Shown piece by piece: positions 33,701 to 43,677 of a DNA stretch of 64,000 nucleotides. Source of the DNA: Candidatus Kinetoplastibacterium crithidii (GTDB lineage Bacteria; Pseudomonadota; Gammaproteobacteria; Burkholderiales; Burkholderiaceae_B); contig CP064915.1 in the NCBI GenBank assembly GCA_027557655.1, positions 124,001-188,000 of the forward strand. Direction: 5' to 3'. The notes under the pieces were generated by a model. That model was not told where the DNA came from. It searched no databases and worked only from the letters and a program-made list of their open reading frames with translations. A program made the translations under genes and the position numbers. Each line of letters starts with the position of its first letter. Position 1 is the first letter of the stretch.

Positions 33701-33961
33701 AAGGTTAATGAGGGTCGTCCTCATATTGTAGATATGATTAGAAATGGTGAGATTTCTTTAGTTGTTAATACAGTAGAAGAAAGGAGAAATGCTATTGCCG
33801 ATTCTAGAATGATTCGTATTCAGTCGTTAGCTAATAGAGTTACATGTTTCACAACGGTATCTGGAGCTAGAGCAGCTGTTCAGGGTATGCATTACCTAAG
33901 AGGTTCTTCAGGAATGCAAGTTTATTCTTTACAAGAATTACACGCTTCTTTGCTAAAATAG
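30722..33961 (+). CDS. carB: Carbamoyl-phosphate synthase large subunit
   Basis: Makes carbamoyl phosphate from bicarbonate, ammonia and two ATP. The 1079 residues contain two ATP-grasp halves, each with its own signature: [17 protein letters not shown] and [17 protein letters not shown] at the N-termini, [12 protein letters not shown] and [11 protein letters not shown] in the ATP sites, and the [37 protein letters not shown] pair. A C-terminal MGS-like allosteric domain is present. A strong terminator follows. Small opposite-strand ORFs are shadows. Confidence 0.98.
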   Translation: MPKRKDLKSILIIGAGPIVIGQACEFDYSGAQACKALKAEGFRTILVNSNPATIMTDPETADVTYIEPINFQALEKIIEKERPDALLPTMGGQTALNCALDLAHHGILDKYNVELIGANAAAIEKAEDRQKFKQAMTNIGLESAKSGMAHSMEEAWNIQRNIASSGTSAFPVVIRPSFTMGGSGGGIAYNAEEFEDICLRGLEASPTNELLIEESLLGWKEFEMEVIRDKADNCIIVCSIENLDPMGVHTGDSITVAPAQTLTDKEYQIMRSASIAVLREIGVDTGGSNVQFAVNPKNGRMVVIEMNPRVSRSSALASKATGFPIAKIAALLAVGYTLDELKNDITGGLTPAAFEPSIDYVVTKVPRFAFEKFPTANSRLTTQMKSVGEVMAIGRTFQESFQKALRGLEVGVDGLNQKTVDCETLQVELGEPGPERIWYVADAFAQKWTVDEVHNITKIDPWFLDQIKEIVDIELSLENYNLADLDYNTLFELKRRGFSDSRIGYLLDSSEYEIRKLRHELGIIPVYKRVDTCASEFSTNTAYMYSTYEDECESNPSVDKQKVIILGGGPNRIGQGIEFDYCCVHASLALREDGYETIMINCNPETVSTDYDISDRLYFEPLTLENVLEIVSKENPIGVIVHYGGQTPLKLAKALEANGVPIIGTSPESIDIAEDRERFQKLLNKINLRQPPNRTARTESEAIALAVEIGYPLVVRPSYVLGGRAMEIVHEQNDLERYMRDAVKVSNDSPVLLDRFLNHATEVDVDCLSDGSNFFIAGVMEHIEQAGVHSGDSACSLPPYSLSEEIISEIKAQTGLIAKSLNVKGLMNIQFAVQDGDVYVLEVNPRASRTVPYVSKSTGLQLAKVAARVKVGKSLVDQNVLNEISPDYFSVKEAVFPFAKFPGVDTILGPEMKSTGEVMGVGKTFGEAYVKAQLGAGVKLPNSGSAFISVRDQDKNIVVEIAKGLYQLGFQLLASKGTAQKIIDAGLPVKIVNKVNEGRPHIVDMIRNGEISLVVNTVEERRNAIADSRMIRIQSLANRVTCFTTVSGARAAVQGMHYLRGSSGMQVYSLQELHASLLK

Positions 33962-34030
33962 CTATATTTCATATGGACCTATTGTAAACAATTTATTGCA
34001 ATAATATTTAAAATTGTAGATAATAGTAGG

Positions 34031-34064
34031 CAAAACCCCGGTTCTTATATGAATCGGGGTTTTG
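34031..34064 (+). terminator. Rho-independent terminator after carAB
   Basis: CAAAACCCCGGTTC (34031-34044) pairs with GAATCGGGGTTTTG (34051-34064), 14 bp including one G-T wobble, around the loop TTATAT. The G+C-rich core and T-run in the 3' arm make it the most canonical terminator in the window. It separates carB from greA. Confidence 0.88.
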
Positions 34065-34115
34065 TATTTATGATGATTTATGTTCATAAGTTAATAATTT
34101 TATAGGAAAATATAT

Positions 34116-34592
34116 ATGTCTACGATTCCTCTTACAGTGAAAGGGGCAGAATCTTTGCGTAAAGAATTACATAAATTGAAAACAGAGGAAAGGCCATCAG
34201 TAATTAACGCAATAGCTGAGGCTCGTTCACATGGAGATCTTTCAGAGAATGCAGAATACGATGCAGCTCGTGAACGTCAAGGTTTTATTGAAAGTCGTAT
34301 TGCTAATTTAGAATCAATTATTTCGAATGCTCAAATCATTGATCCTACAAGCATTATATCAGAAGGAAGAGTGGTTTTTGGAGCTACTGTTTGTATCGAA
34401 GATACGGCTTCTCATAAAAGACATTCTTATCAAATAGTTGGTGATGCTGAAGCTGATATTAAATTAAATTTAATATCTATTTCTAGCCCAATGGCTAGAG
34501 CAATGATAGGTAAAGAAGAAGGAGACATAATCTATGTAAAAGCGCCATCTGGAGATTATGAATATGAGATTATAGAAATCAATTATGTTTAG
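34116..34592 (+). CDS. greA: Transcription elongation factor GreA
   Basis: Stimulates RNA polymerase to cleave backtracked RNA. The 158 residues have the N-terminal coiled-coil domain with the acidic tip segment (EARSHGDLSENAEYDAARE), and the C-terminal FKBP-like domain (SPMARAMIGKEEGD). The Asp and Glu of the DLSENAEY tip needed for cleavage are present. It is placed after carB as in many proteobacteria, but separated by a terminator. Confidence 0.96.
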   Translation: MSTIPLTVKGAESLRKELHKLKTEERPSVINAIAEARSHGDLSENAEYDAARERQGFIESRIANLESIISNAQIIDPTSIISEGRVVFGATVCIEDTASHKRHSYQIVGDAEADIKLNLISISSPMARAMIGKEEGDIIYVKAPSGDYEYEIIEINYV

Positions 34593-34677
34593 ATATAAAT
34601 TTTTCTTGCAAATAAAATTTATATCTAATTTTGAGGCAAAAGTATATTTCTAGTTTTAGAAATTTTTTTGCCATATT

Positions 34678-34974
34678 TTATATGGAAGATTGTTCTTTTA
34701 AGTTATTTTTTTTATAAATAACACAAGTTTTTCCTACTTGTTGAATTAGTTGGCATTGAATATTTTTGCATATGGCATCTATAATTTGGAGCCGTTCTGG
34801 TTTTTCTTTCCCATGTATTTTTAATTTTATAAGCTCATGTGCTTTGATTGTAGAGTTAATTTCTTTCAGAACTTCTTGTGTAATTCCTTTGTATCCTATT
34901 ATTACTGTAGGTTTTAATTTATGGGCAAGATTATTTAATTTGGTTTGTTGAATGTTAATGGAATTTTTATTCAT
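34678..34974 (-). CDS. yhbY: YhbY-family RNA-binding (CRM domain) protein
   Basis: Small CRM-domain protein associated with pre-50S ribosomes. The 98 residues include the LKPTVIIGYKGITQEVLKEIN region, equivalent to the GxxG RNA-binding loop, and LIKLKIHGKEKPERLQI. It is divergent from rlmE across a gap of 24 bases, the usual yhbY/rlmE arrangement, linking it to large-subunit assembly. Confidence 0.92.
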   Translation of the reverse strand: MNKNSINIQQTKLNNLAHKLKPTVIIGYKGITQEVLKEINSTIKAHELIKLKIHGKEKPERLQIIDAICKNIQCQLIQQVGKTCVIYKKNNLKEQSSI

Positions 34975-34998
34975 ATATGTTTGAGGTCTTATAAAATA

Positions 34999-35634
34999 AT
35001 GTCAAAATATAAATCATCTAAGAAATGGGTAAAAGAGCATATTGCAGATCCTTATGTAAAGCTTGCACAAAAATTTGATTATCGAGCACGTTCAGCATTC
35101 AAACTAATCGAGATAATAGAAATACTAAAAATAAATTTTGCAAGTAATAAGGTAGTAGTAGATTTAGGCTCTTCTCCAGGCAGTTGGTCTCAGGTAATGC
35201 GTAACAAGATGATTCTACCAAATGGTAACATAAATGGAAGAATTATTGCATTAGATATATTGGCAATGGATCCGATTCCTGGTGTTGATTTTGTACAAGG
35301 AGATTTTAGAGATATAAAAATCCAAGAAATATTAAAAAATACTTTATATAATCAATTGGTGGATATTGTAATTTCTGATATGGCCCCCAATTTAACAGGT
35401 ATTGCTAGTGCAGATAGTGCAAGAATTCAAGATATTTGTGAATTGGCTATGAGTTTTTCTTTGGATAATTTAAAAAGTAATGGTCTTATGATAGTCAAAA
35501 CTTTTCATGGTTCTGGTTTTTCACAAATTGTGTCTTTATACAAGAAGTTTTTTAAAAAAGTTATGGAGTTTAAACCTAAAGCTTCTCGTGATAAGTCATC
35601 AGAAACTTTTTTAATAGCACAAAATCTCAAGTAA
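34999..35634 (+). CDS. rlmE: 23S rRNA (uridine2552-2'-O)-methyltransferase RlmE
   Basis: Methylates U2552 in the ribosomal A-loop. The 211 residues from the ATG at 34999 (MSKYKSSKKWVKEH) match the family; an upstream start at 34945 would run into yhbY and is unlikely. The K-D-K-E set is visible: Lys in DYRARSAFKLIE, the SAM site VDLGSSPGSWSQ, catalytic Asp in ISDMAPN, Lys in MIVKTFHGSGF. A GAGG-type ribosome site lies upstream. ftsH follows at some distance, as in E. coli. Confidence 0.95.
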   Translation: MSKYKSSKKWVKEHIADPYVKLAQKFDYRARSAFKLIEIIEILKINFASNKVVVDLGSSPGSWSQVMRNKMILPNGNINGRIIALDILAMDPIPGVDFVQGDFRDIKIQEILKNTLYNQLVDIVISDMAPNLTGIASADSARIQDICELAMSFSLDNLKSNGLMIVKTFHGSGFSQIVSLYKKFFKKVMEFKPKASRDKSSETFLIAQNLK

Positions 35635-35694
35635 GCAGATTAATTATTTAAAAAAAACATTAATTTTTAATTAAAACCATTATTCCTATATGTT

Positions 35695-35723
35695 TTGAAT
35701 GATATAATCATAACTAGTATAAT
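35695..35723 (+). promoter_or_regulatory. Sigma-70-type promoter upstream of ftsH
   Basis: TTGAAT (35695-35700), a 17-base spacer and a perfect TATAAT (35718-35723), about 108 bases before the ftsH start. It is one of the best promoter matches in the window and would give a leader of about 100 bases. Confidence 0.65.
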
Positions 35724-35830
35724 ATATCTGATATGTTTGTTTCTTAATTTTTAGAATTTTTATTTTATATTGAATCTCTCTTAAGAGGTTTAATGTAGCT
35801 AATTTTGTAATTGTAAGCAGGAGTTCTACT

Positions 35831-37678
35831 TTGAATAGTTCTTTTTCAAAAGTTACAGTATGGATAGGAATAGCCCTAGTACTTTTTACTGTATTTAAAC
35901 ATTTTGACGGACGTAGTAGGTTTCAAGAGAACTATACCTATACTCATTTTATGGATGATGTTCGTTCAGGACATATTAAAAAAGTCGAAGTACAAGGAGA
36001 TATTTTACGTGTGTTGTCTGACAATGGAAGAATATACTCTCTAGTATCTCCTGGAGATTTATGGATGGTCTCTGATTTATTGAAAAATAATGTTCAGGTT
36101 GTGGCTAAACCTAGAGAAGAACCTTCATTTCTAGTAAGTGTTTTTGTTTCATGGTTTCCTATGCTTTTATTGATAGGTATTTGGGTATTTTTTATGAGAC
36201 AAATGCAAGGTGGTGGTAAGGGAGGGGCTTTTAGTTTTGGTAAATCTAGAGCAAAAATGCTAGACGATTCTAATAATAATACTACATTTGCTGATGTGGC
36301 TGGATGTGATGAAGCAAAGGAAGAGGTTCAGGAATTAGTTGATTTTTTAAAAGAACCAACTAAGTTTCAAGTTTTAGGAGGACGTATTCCTAAAGGTGTT
36401 TTAATGGTTGGTTCTCCTGGAACTGGAAAAACATTATTGGCTAGAGCGATAGCAGGTGAAGCTAAGGTTCCGTTTTTTAGTATTTCTGGATCAGATTTTG
36501 TCGAAATGTTTGTTGGTGTTGGTGCTTCTCGTGTAAGAGATATGTTTGAAAATGCGAAAAAGCATGCTCCATGCATAATTTTTATTGATGAAATAGATGC
36601 AGTAGGCAGACAACGAGGTGCAGGTGTAGGTGGTGGTAATGATGAAAGAGAACAAACTCTTAACCAAATGTTGGTTGAAATGGATGGATTTGAAACAGGT
36701 CAAGGTGTTGTGGTTGTCGCTGCAACTAATAGACCTGATGTTTTAGATCCAGCACTACTTAGACCTGGTCGTTTTGATAGACAGGTAGTTGTTCCTTTGC
36801 CTGATATTAGAGGTAGAGAGCAAATATTAAATGTACATATGAAACAAGTTCCTTTATCTGATGATGTAGATTCTTCTATTATAGCTCGTGGAACACCAGG
36901 TTTTTCGGGCGCTGATTTAGCTAATTTAGTTAATGAGGCAGCTTTATTTGCAGCTAGAAGAAATGCAAAAAAAGTAGAAATGCAGGATTTTGAAAAAGCC
37001 AAAGATAAAATAATTATGGGTTCAGAAAGAAAATCTATTGTTATGCCAGAAGATGAACGTCGCAATACTGCTTATCATGAATCTGGTCATGCTGTTGTAG
37101 CAAAATTTTTGCCAAAAACAGATCCCGTCCATAAAGTTACCATCATTCCTAGAGGTCTAGCTTTAGGAGTAACTATGCAATTGCCAGAGCAAGATCGTTA
37201 TAGTATGGATAAAAATCGTTTGTTGAATATGATTTCAGTATTATTTGGTGGTCGTATTGCTGAGGAAGTATTCATGAATCAAATGACTACAGGAGCATCT
37301 AATGATTTTGAAAGAGCCACCTCTATTGCCAGAGATATTGTTACTAGATATGGAATGTCTAAAGAATTAGGCCCAATGATATATGCTGATAATGAAAATG
37401 AGGTTTTTTTAGGTCGTAGTGTTACTAAGACAATACATGTTTCTGAAGCTACTATGCAAAAAGTTGATAATGAGATTAGAAAGATTATAGATGAACAATA
37501 CAATGTTGCAAGAAGTATTATAGAGTCTAATCATGATGTTGTAGAAAATATGGCTTTAGCATTGTTAGATATGGAAACAATTAATGCAGATCAGATTGAT
37601 GCGATTGTTTCTAGAAAGGTAACCAAGAATGATAGTGGCAAGATTGTATTTATTGATTCTAGTAAAGATAATTCTTGA
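35831..37678 (+). CDS. ftsH: ATP-dependent zinc metalloprotease FtsH
   Basis: Membrane-anchored AAA+ protease for quality control and regulated turnover. The 615 residues start at a TTG preceded by a clear AGGAG (35819-35823, seven bases away). The order is a membrane helix (about 7-23), a periplasmic domain, a second helix (about 103-122), Walker A GSPGTGKT (194-201), Walker B IFIDE (250-254), SRH region [17 protein letters not shown], and the zinc site HESGH (416-420). The C-terminus is short, without the Pro-rich tail common in Bordetella relatives. It heads ftsH-folP-glmM-ppk. Confidence 0.97.
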   Translation: MNSSFSKVTVWIGIALVLFTVFKHFDGRSRFQENYTYTHFMDDVRSGHIKKVEVQGDILRVLSDNGRIYSLVSPGDLWMVSDLLKNNVQVVAKPREEPSFLVSVFVSWFPMLLLIGIWVFFMRQMQGGGKGGAFSFGKSRAKMLDDSNNNTTFADVAGCDEAKEEVQELVDFLKEPTKFQVLGGRIPKGVLMVGSPGTGKTLLARAIAGEAKVPFFSISGSDFVEMFVGVGASRVRDMFENAKKHAPCIIFIDEIDAVGRQRGAGVGGGNDEREQTLNQMLVEMDGFETGQGVVVVAATNRPDVLDPALLRPGRFDRQVVVPLPDIRGREQILNVHMKQVPLSDDVDSSIIARGTPGFSGADLANLVNEAALFAARRNAKKVEMQDFEKAKDKIIMGSERKSIVMPEDERRNTAYHESGHAVVAKFLPKTDPVHKVTIIPRGLALGVTMQLPEQDRYSMDKNRLLNMISVLFGGRIAEEVFMNQMTTGASNDFERATSIARDIVTRYGMSKELGPMIYADNENEVFLGRSVTKTIHVSEATMQKVDNEIRKIIDEQYNVARSIIESNHDVVENMALALLDMETINADQIDAIVSRKVTKNDSGKIVFIDSSKDNS

Positions 37679-37714
37679 TGTTTTTTATTAATCTATAGTT
37701 TTTAGTTTATTTTT

Positions 37715-38557
37715 ATGAGCTTGACTGATAAAAAAATTAGGTGCGGGCGTTTTATTATTGATTATTCAAATCCTGTTGTTATGGGTATCTTAAATGTTAC
37801 CCCTGATTCTTTTTCTGATGCTGGTAAATATTACTCGTATAAAAATGCTATATCTCATGCTGAAAAAATGATTGATGAAGGGGTAGATATAATAGATATA
37901 GGAGCTGAATCGACAAGGCCTGGTTCTTTGCCAGTGCCAAAAGATGAGGAACTAAGACGTTTATTGCCTGTAATTAAGTGTTTGTTGAAATATAATATTC
38001 CTTTGTCTATAGATACTTATAAACCAGAAGTTATGCAAGTTGTCTTGGATGAAGGAGTGGATTTAATAAATGACGTATATGGTTTTTGTTCATCCAAGGC
38101 TATGGATGTAGTTTCATCTTATGATTGTGGCCTTTGTGTAATGCATATGAAAGGAGATCCTTTTAATATGCAGGACAATCTTCTCAACATTGATATCGTT
38201 AGTCATATTTATAACTTTTTTAATAGAATTATTGATAAATTCATTAGTAAAAAAATAAGTTTGGATAGAATAATATTAGATCCAGGCATAGGATTTGGTA
38301 AAGATTTTTATCAAAATCTTATCTTGATAAAACAACTAGAGAACGTTCGTTATAATAGTTTACCTATTTTGGTAGGTTTGTCGAGAAAATCATTTATAGG
38401 TAGTATTACAGGTCATGACTCATCAAATCGTTTAATCGGTAGTATATCAGCTATGTTAGCATCTATTGTATATGGGGCGAATTTCGTGAGAGTTCATGAT
38501 GTTGCTGCAACTAGAGAAGCTATTAAAGTGTGGCAAGCTATAAATCAGAGTTCTTGA
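37715..38557 (+). CDS. folP: Dihydropteroate synthase
   Basis: Condenses p-aminobenzoate with dihydropterin pyrophosphate in folate synthesis; target of sulfonamides. The 280 residues include MGILNVTPDSFSDAG, DIGAESTRPGS, SIDTYKPEV, LINDVYGF, and LDPGIGFGKDF, with the C-terminal LVGLSRKSFIG and RVHDVAATREA. The ftsH-folP-glmM order is conserved in proteobacteria. Only three bases separate it from glmM. Confidence 0.97.
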   Translation: MSLTDKKIRCGRFIIDYSNPVVMGILNVTPDSFSDAGKYYSYKNAISHAEKMIDEGVDIIDIGAESTRPGSLPVPKDEELRRLLPVIKCLLKYNIPLSIDTYKPEVMQVVLDEGVDLINDVYGFCSSKAMDVVSSYDCGLCVMHMKGDPFNMQDNLLNIDIVSHIYNFFNRIIDKFISKKISLDRIILDPGIGFGKDFYQNLILIKQLENVRYNSLPILVGLSRKSFIGSITGHDSSNRLIGSISAMLASIVYGANFVRVHDVAATREAIKVWQAINQSS

Positions 38558-38560
38558 TTT

Positions 38561-39901
38561 ATGTATAAAAATAAATATTTTGGTACAGATGGAATCAGAG
38601 GCCTAGTCGGTGGTTCATTGATAAATATTGAGTTTGCTTTTAAACTAGGTTTTGCTGCTGGTATCGTTTTTGCTGATAGGTACAATAATTGTAATAAGGC
38701 AGTTGTTATTACTAGAGATACTAGATCTTCTAGTAATATGTTGGAATCTGCTATACAAACTGGTTTTTTAGCTTCAGGTATAGATGTTCTGGTAGCAGAT
38801 TCAGATCCTATGCCTACTTCTTCTGTATCTTTTCTTGTAAAGTCTTTAAATGTTTTAGCTGGTGTTGTTGTCAGTGCTTCCCATAACCCATATTATTATA
38901 ATGGATTTAAATTTTTTTCCTATGATGGTTTTAAAATTTCGGAAGAAATAGAGATAGAAATAGAGCGTAGAATAGATGAATGTAAACCAGAACTTAATCA
39001 GAATAATAAATTTGGACAATTGAGATTTCTAAAAACTTCTGTAGATCAGTATATTCAATTTTGCCAAGCAAGTTTTCCTGATAATCTAAGTCTTAGAGGA
39101 TTGAAGATTGTTGTTGATGCTGCAAATGGTTCTGCTTATAAGATAGCGCCAACTATATTTAAAAGTCTTGGTGCTGAAGTTTATTCGGTAGGAGTAGCTC
39201 CTAATGGTTTTAATATAAATGATGGAGTAGGCTCTTTATCTACACAACTTCTATCAGATACAGTGATAAAAAATAAAGCAGATTTAGGGATAGCTTTAGA
39301 TGGTGATTCAGATAGAGTAAAAATTTTGGATTCAAAAGGTACTGAGTTTGCTGGAGATGAACTATTGTATGTAATAGTCAAAGATCGTTTGTTTTTTAAT
39401 AAAGTTGAAGGTGTAGTTGGAACTTGTATGACTAACTATGGCTTTGAATTACAGATGAAGAAATTAGGTATTGGTTTTGCTAGAGCAAATGTTGGTGATC
39501 GCAGTGTTACTGAACAGTTGAAGAAGAGAGGCTGGTTATATGGTGGGGAGAATTCTGGCCATATAGTTTGTTTGGATTGTCATACTACCGGAGATGGGAT
39601 AATAGCTGCGTTGCAAGTACTGGCTGCTATAGTAAGATCACAGAAAGATTTATCGAATATACTATCCGATTTATATATGTATTCACAAAAAATTATCAAT
39701 ATCCCTTGGGATACTACTCTTGATTGGGAAGAACATAATTCTTTAAAATCTATTTTTGAAATAGTTAAGAAGGAATTAGATGGAAGAGGTCGAATTCTGA
39801 TAAGGAAATCTGGAACAGAACCGGTTTTGCGTGTTATGGTAGAGGCTGAAGAAATGAATATTGTGGAAGAAAGTATTTCCAAAATTATTTCCTATATCTG
39901 A
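38561..39901 (+). CDS. glmM: Phosphoglucosamine mutase
   Basis: Interconverts glucosamine-6-P and glucosamine-1-P for peptidoglycan and lipopolysaccharide precursors. The 446 residues match the family: FGTDGIRG at the N-terminus, the phosphoserine loop VVSASHNPYYYNG, metal-binding DGDSDR, GGENSGH, and the phosphate-binding RKSGTEPVLRVM. Retention shows a continued need for UDP-GlcNAc. Confidence 0.97.
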   Translation: MYKNKYFGTDGIRGLVGGSLINIEFAFKLGFAAGIVFADRYNNCNKAVVITRDTRSSSNMLESAIQTGFLASGIDVLVADSDPMPTSSVSFLVKSLNVLAGVVVSASHNPYYYNGFKFFSYDGFKISEEIEIEIERRIDECKPELNQNNKFGQLRFLKTSVDQYIQFCQASFPDNLSLRGLKIVVDAANGSAYKIAPTIFKSLGAEVYSVGVAPNGFNINDGVGSLSTQLLSDTVIKNKADLGIALDGDSDRVKILDSKGTEFAGDELLYVIVKDRLFFNKVEGVVGTCMTNYGFELQMKKLGIGFARANVGDRSVTEQLKKRGWLYGGENSGHIVCLDCHTTGDGIIAALQVLAAIVRSQKDLSNILSDLYMYSQKIINIPWDTTLDWEEHNSLKSIFEIVKKELDGRGRILIRKSGTEPVLRVMVEAEEMNIVEESISKIISYI

Positions 39902-40013
39902 TGCTATTTTTAGATATATTCTGATATTAATAATTTTAAATATTATTGTTTAAAGTTTATCAAACGAGCTATACTCGTAAAATTAATCGTAATGATTGTT
40001 CTGTAAGAAATAT

Positions 40014-42092
40014 ATGCTAAATTCTTTTTCTAAAGATTCTTTATTTTTGAATAGAGATCTATCATTTTTAAAATTTAATTCACGTGTTCTTCATCTTGCA
40101 GAAAGCTCAAGTTACCCTCTTCTAGAACGTTTGAAATATGTTTGTATAGTCAGTCTAAATTTGGATGAGTTTTTTGAGATAAGGATAGCCTCATTAAAGG
40201 AGCAGCAAAGATTACATTCAGATTTGGATAGTAGTGATGGACTAATGTTATTTGAAGATTTTTTTAGAATACAGCAAGAAATTCATTCTATAGTAGATAA
40301 ACAATATGATATTCTTCAAAATTATATTGTGCCTGAATTATTATTAAATGATGTCTCTATTCCGTATATTTTTGATTGGAATGAAGATCAAAGAAAATGG
40401 GCAAAAGAAGTTTTTATTAAAGAAGTAATGCCTTTATTAACTCCAATAGGTTTGGATCCTGCTCATCCTTTTCCTATGGTTTATAATAAAAGTCTTAATT
40501 TTATAGTTTCATTATCAGGGATAGATGCATTTGGTAGGCAAGCTTCTATCGCTATTGTACAAATGCCAAAAGCATTGCCAAGATTAATAAAAATGCCTAT
40601 AACTATATCTAATTATAAATATAGTTATGTGATGCTGACATCTTTATTGAAAGCGTTTATAGGGGAGTTATTTCCAGGATTGGTAATTAATGGTTGTTAC
40701 CAATGGAGGGTCACAAGAAATAGTAATTTGTTTGTTGATGAAGAAGAAGTGACTAATCTAAGATTAGCATTACAAGGTGAGTTATCTCAAAGACATTTTG
40801 GAGCTGCAGTAAGGTTAGAAATAGATGAGTCAACTCCTGATTTTTTAAAATCTTTTTTACAAAAAGAATTCTCTTTATCTTCATACGACCTTTATAAAGT
40901 GAAAGGACCAGTTAATATTTCTAGACTTATTCAAATTTGTAGTATAAAAGAACTACAGCATTTAGCATTTAAAGCGTATGTTCCGTCTATACCTACTCCA
41001 TTTCGCTTAGCAAAAGATAAACCTAATATATTATTCAATTTTTTGAAAAAACAAGATGTTTTACTTCATCATCCATATCAATCTTTTCAACCCGTTATTG
41101 ATTTTTTAACAGCAGCTTCCTTAGATCCTGAAGTCGTTGCTATTAAACAAACTATCTATCGTACAGGTGAAGATTCAGAATTAATGAAAATTCTATTATT
41201 AGCTGCTCGTATGGGCAAGGAAGTAACAGTAGTGGTGGAGTTGATGGCTAGATTTGATGAGCAGACAAATATTAACTGGGCAGCTAAGTTAGAAGAGGTC
41301 GGGGCTCATGTCGTTTATGGTGTTGTTTCTTATAAAACTCATGCTAAAATGGCCCTGGTTTTACGTAGAGAAAAAGGTCTATTGAATAGATACGCTCATT
41401 TGAGCACAGGTAACTATCATCCTCATACATCTAATTCATATACAGATTTTGGTATTATTACATCTGATCCTAGATTATGTGAAGATGTTGATAAAGTTTT
41501 TTTTCAACTTACAGGACTTGGATCACGTTTGCCAATGAATTATCTTTTATGTTCTCCTTTTACTTTGCATGATGGAATTATTTCGATGATAAGAAAGGAA
41601 ACTGAAATATCAAATAAAGGTAGAACAGCAAAAATAATGGCTAAAATGAATTCTTTATTGGAGCCAGAGATAATAAAAGAGCTTTATAAAGCTAGTGAAT
41701 CTGGCGTTCAAATAGATTTAATTGTTAGAGGAGTATGTGCTTTAAGGTCTGGTGTTCCAGGTTTATCTGAAAATATAAGAGTTCGTTCTATTTTAGGAAG
41801 ATTTTTAGAACATTCTAGGGTTTTTTATTTTTATTCAGATGGTGAGGAAAAGTTATTTTTATCATCTGCAGATTGGATGGAAAGAAATTTTTTCAGAAGA
41901 GTAGAAGTTGCATTCCCGATTATGAATGTTAGTATAAAGAAAAGGATTATAGAAGAAGCTTTTTCTTATGGATTAAAGGAGAATGAATTTGCTTGGGAGC
42001 AGTGTGATGGTGAGTATTTTAAAGTATTAAATCATGAAAATGAATTAAGCTTTAGCTCTCAAAATTATCTTATGGATATTTTTAGGTCATAA
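40014..42092 (+). CDS. ppk: Polyphosphate kinase 1
   Basis: Reversibly polymerises ATP gamma-phosphate into polyphosphate. The 692 residues from the ATG at 40014 (MLNSFSKDS) fit the family; a TTG at 39996 is a longer alternative. Motifs are LNRDLSFLKFNSRVL, the phospholipase-D-like catalytic His in LSTGNYHPHTSNSYTDFG, YRTGEDSELMK, ELMARFDEQTNINWA, and SSADWMERNFFRRVEVAFPI near the C-terminus. A functional link with the PiT transporter is plausible. Confidence 0.95.
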   Translation: MLNSFSKDSLFLNRDLSFLKFNSRVLHLAESSSYPLLERLKYVCIVSLNLDEFFEIRIASLKEQQRLHSDLDSSDGLMLFEDFFRIQQEIHSIVDKQYDILQNYIVPELLLNDVSIPYIFDWNEDQRKWAKEVFIKEVMPLLTPIGLDPAHPFPMVYNKSLNFIVSLSGIDAFGRQASIAIVQMPKALPRLIKMPITISNYKYSYVMLTSLLKAFIGELFPGLVINGCYQWRVTRNSNLFVDEEEVTNLRLALQGELSQRHFGAAVRLEIDESTPDFLKSFLQKEFSLSSYDLYKVKGPVNISRLIQICSIKELQHLAFKAYVPSIPTPFRLAKDKPNILFNFLKKQDVLLHHPYQSFQPVIDFLTAASLDPEVVAIKQTIYRTGEDSELMKILLLAARMGKEVTVVVELMARFDEQTNINWAAKLEEVGAHVVYGVVSYKTHAKMALVLRREKGLLNRYAHLSTGNYHPHTSNSYTDFGIITSDPRLCEDVDKVFFQLTGLGSRLPMNYLLCSPFTLHDGIISMIRKETEISNKGRTAKIMAKMNSLLEPEIIKELYKASESGVQIDLIVRGVCALRSGVPGLSENIRVRSILGRFLEHSRVFYFYSDGEEKLFLSSADWMERNFFRRVEVAFPIMNVSIKKRIIEEAFSYGLKENEFAWEQCDGEYFKVLNHENELSFSSQNYLMDIFRS

Positions 42093-42113
42093 AAATATGT
42101 TTTTATAAAAAAT

Positions 42114-42142
42114 TTGACATTTTCATTAAATATTGAGATAAT
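42114..42142 (+). promoter_or_regulatory. Promoter of tRNA-Pro
   Basis: A perfect TTGACA (42114-42119), a 17-base spacer and GATAAT (42137-42142). The expected start would be about 12 bases before the tRNA at 42161. This is the best -35 box in the window. Confidence 0.75.
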
Positions 42143-42160
42143 TAAAATTGATGATATTTT

Positions 42161-42237
42161 CGGGGCGTAGCGCAGCCTGGTAGCGCATCTGCTTTGGGAG
42201 CAGAGGGTCGTGAGTTCGAATCCCACCGCCCCGACCA
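42161..42237 (+). tRNA. tRNA-Pro (anticodon TGG)
   Basis: Acceptor CGGGGCG/CGCCCCG, D-stem GCGC/GCGC, anticodon stem TCTGC/GCAGA around TTTGGGA (anticodon TGG), T-loop TTCGAAT, discriminator A and encoded CCA. The T-stem is GTGAG/CCCAC, with an A.C mismatch at the 52-62 pair. UGG is the anticodon that can serve all CCN codons in reduced genomes. Confidence 0.96.
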
Positions 42238-42242
42238 TATTT

Positions 42243-42782
42243 TTAATTTATTAAATCTTTAAATTTTTGGCCGTTTTTGTCTTTTTCTGAAATAATAGGA
42301 TATTCATTAATTGGCCAACTAATATTTAATGTCTCATCATTCCAAACAATACATCTTTCTAAATTAGGTTGATAAAATTCAGTTGTTTTGTACAGTATTA
42401 TGGCTTTTTGAGATAGAACTAAAAAGCCATGAGCAAATCCTTCTGGTATCCAAAGTTGTTCTCTGTTTGATGATTTTAATATAGTACTTTCCCATTTTCC
42501 AAATGTTGAAGACTTAGTTCTCAAATCAACTACAACATCAAATATTTTGCCATGTAGAACTTGAATAAGTTTCGCTTGTGGTCTTATAGTTTGAAAGTGT
42601 AATCCTCTTAAGACATTATGTTTTGATATCGAGCAATTATCTTGAACAAAACTATAATCTTTATTCACAAGTTTTTGAAATTTTAATGAATTAAAACTTT
42701 CAAAAAAAGATCCTCTTGTATCTCTAAAAATTTTTGGTTTTATAATTAACAAATTTTTTATAGTTAATGATTTAGTGATCAT
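42243..42782 (-). CDS. rfbC: dTDP-4-dehydrorhamnose 3,5-epimerase
   Basis: RmlC, third step of dTDP-L-rhamnose synthesis. The 179 residues contain [13 protein letters not shown], the catalytic-His region [23 protein letters not shown] and [10 protein letters not shown]. It overlaps rfbD by 11 bases and ends six bases from tRNA-Pro on the other strand. The rhamnose donor is also the substrate of EarP, encoded at the right edge. Confidence 0.95.
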   Translation of the reverse strand: MITKSLTIKNLLIIKPKIFRDTRGSFFESFNSLKFQKLVNKDYSFVQDNCSISKHNVLRGLHFQTIRPQAKLIQVLHGKIFDVVVDLRTKSSTFGKWESTILKSSNREQLWIPEGFAHGFLVLSQKAIILYKTTEFYQPNLERCIVWNDETLNISWPINEYPIISEKDKNGQKFKDLIN

Positions 42783-43668
42783 GTTTTTTACTGTATGAAA
42801 CTATTTCTTCGACAGTTTCATCTAGACAATTATTAAAGATAGGTAAATGGCTTGATAATTTATTAATATTTTTATTTTCTAATAAATAAGAGTGTTTTGG
42901 TCTAAGGACTCCATTATGAAATATGCTTTTTATTGGTATTATTTTGTTGCATTTTATATTAAATAATTTTTGCTTAGCTTTTTTTAAGAAAAGAAAGGCC
43001 AAGTCGTATCTATTAATAATATTGTTAATGCTTACATTATAAATTTCTGCTCCGTTTTTTTTATATAACTTCATTATTGCATTTACAGTTATTTCTGCTA
43101 TTACTTTTGCCGATAATGGTGATCCATATTGATCATTTACTACTTCTATAGATTCTTTAATTTTGGATAACTTTAAAATTTTGTTTAGGAAATTGTTACC
43201 TTTTGCAGAAAAAATCCAGCTTGTTCTAAATATTAATGAATTGCAAGAACTATTAAGGATATATAAATCAGCTGCTAGTTTTGAATGTCCATATATATTT
43301 AAAGGGTTAGTAGAATCATATTCGCTATATCTTGCATTTTTTCTACCGTCAAAAACATAGTCACTGGAAAAATGAACTAGTAAGGATTTTTTATCTTTTA
43401 TATATCTAACTATGCTTTTGACAGATTCATAATTTATTTTATATACTAATTCTGCATTTTGTTCTGCTTTATCTACATCTGTATATGCTACAGCATTTAT
43501 TACTATATCTGGACAGATTGTTAGAAGTTTATAATAAATAGCTTCTGTGTAGATGAAATCTATATCTTTCCTATTCCAGTAAATTAATTCTATATTATCT
43601 ATATTTATGAATTTCTTAAGTAATTCTTCTCCGAGTTGTCCTTTGCTGCCAATAATTATAACTTTCAT
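42772..43668 (-). CDS. rfbD: dTDP-4-dehydrorhamnose reductase
   Basis: RmlD, last step of dTDP-L-rhamnose synthesis. The 298 residues are an extended short-chain dehydrogenase: GSKGQLGEELLKKF nucleotide loop at the N-terminus, NAVAYTDVDKAE, FSSDYVFDG, and the YxxxK catalytic pair in IYGHSKLAAD. It lies between rfbB (9 bases) and rfbC (11-base overlap) in a tight operon. Confidence 0.95.
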   Translation of the reverse strand: MKVIIIGSKGQLGEELLKKFINIDNIELIYWNRKDIDFIYTEAIYYKLLTICPDIVINAVAYTDVDKAEQNAELVYKINYESVKSIVRYIKDKKSLLVHFSSDYVFDGRKNARYSEYDSTNPLNIYGHSKLAADLYILNSSCNSLIFRTSWIFSAKGNNFLNKILKLSKIKESIEVVNDQYGSPLSAKVIAEITVNAIMKLYKKNGAEIYNVSINNIINRYDLAFLFLKKAKQKLFNIKCNKIIPIKSIFHNGVLRPKHSYLLENKNINKLSSHLPIFNNCLDETVEEIVSYSKKHDH

Positions 43669-43677
43669 ATAATTTAT

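Noticed and set aside
36367..37065. Several antisense ORFs across ftsH (and similar ones over pgk, mutS, carB)
   Set aside because: They mirror codon structure of strongly conserved genes and have no ribosome sites or recognisable domains.
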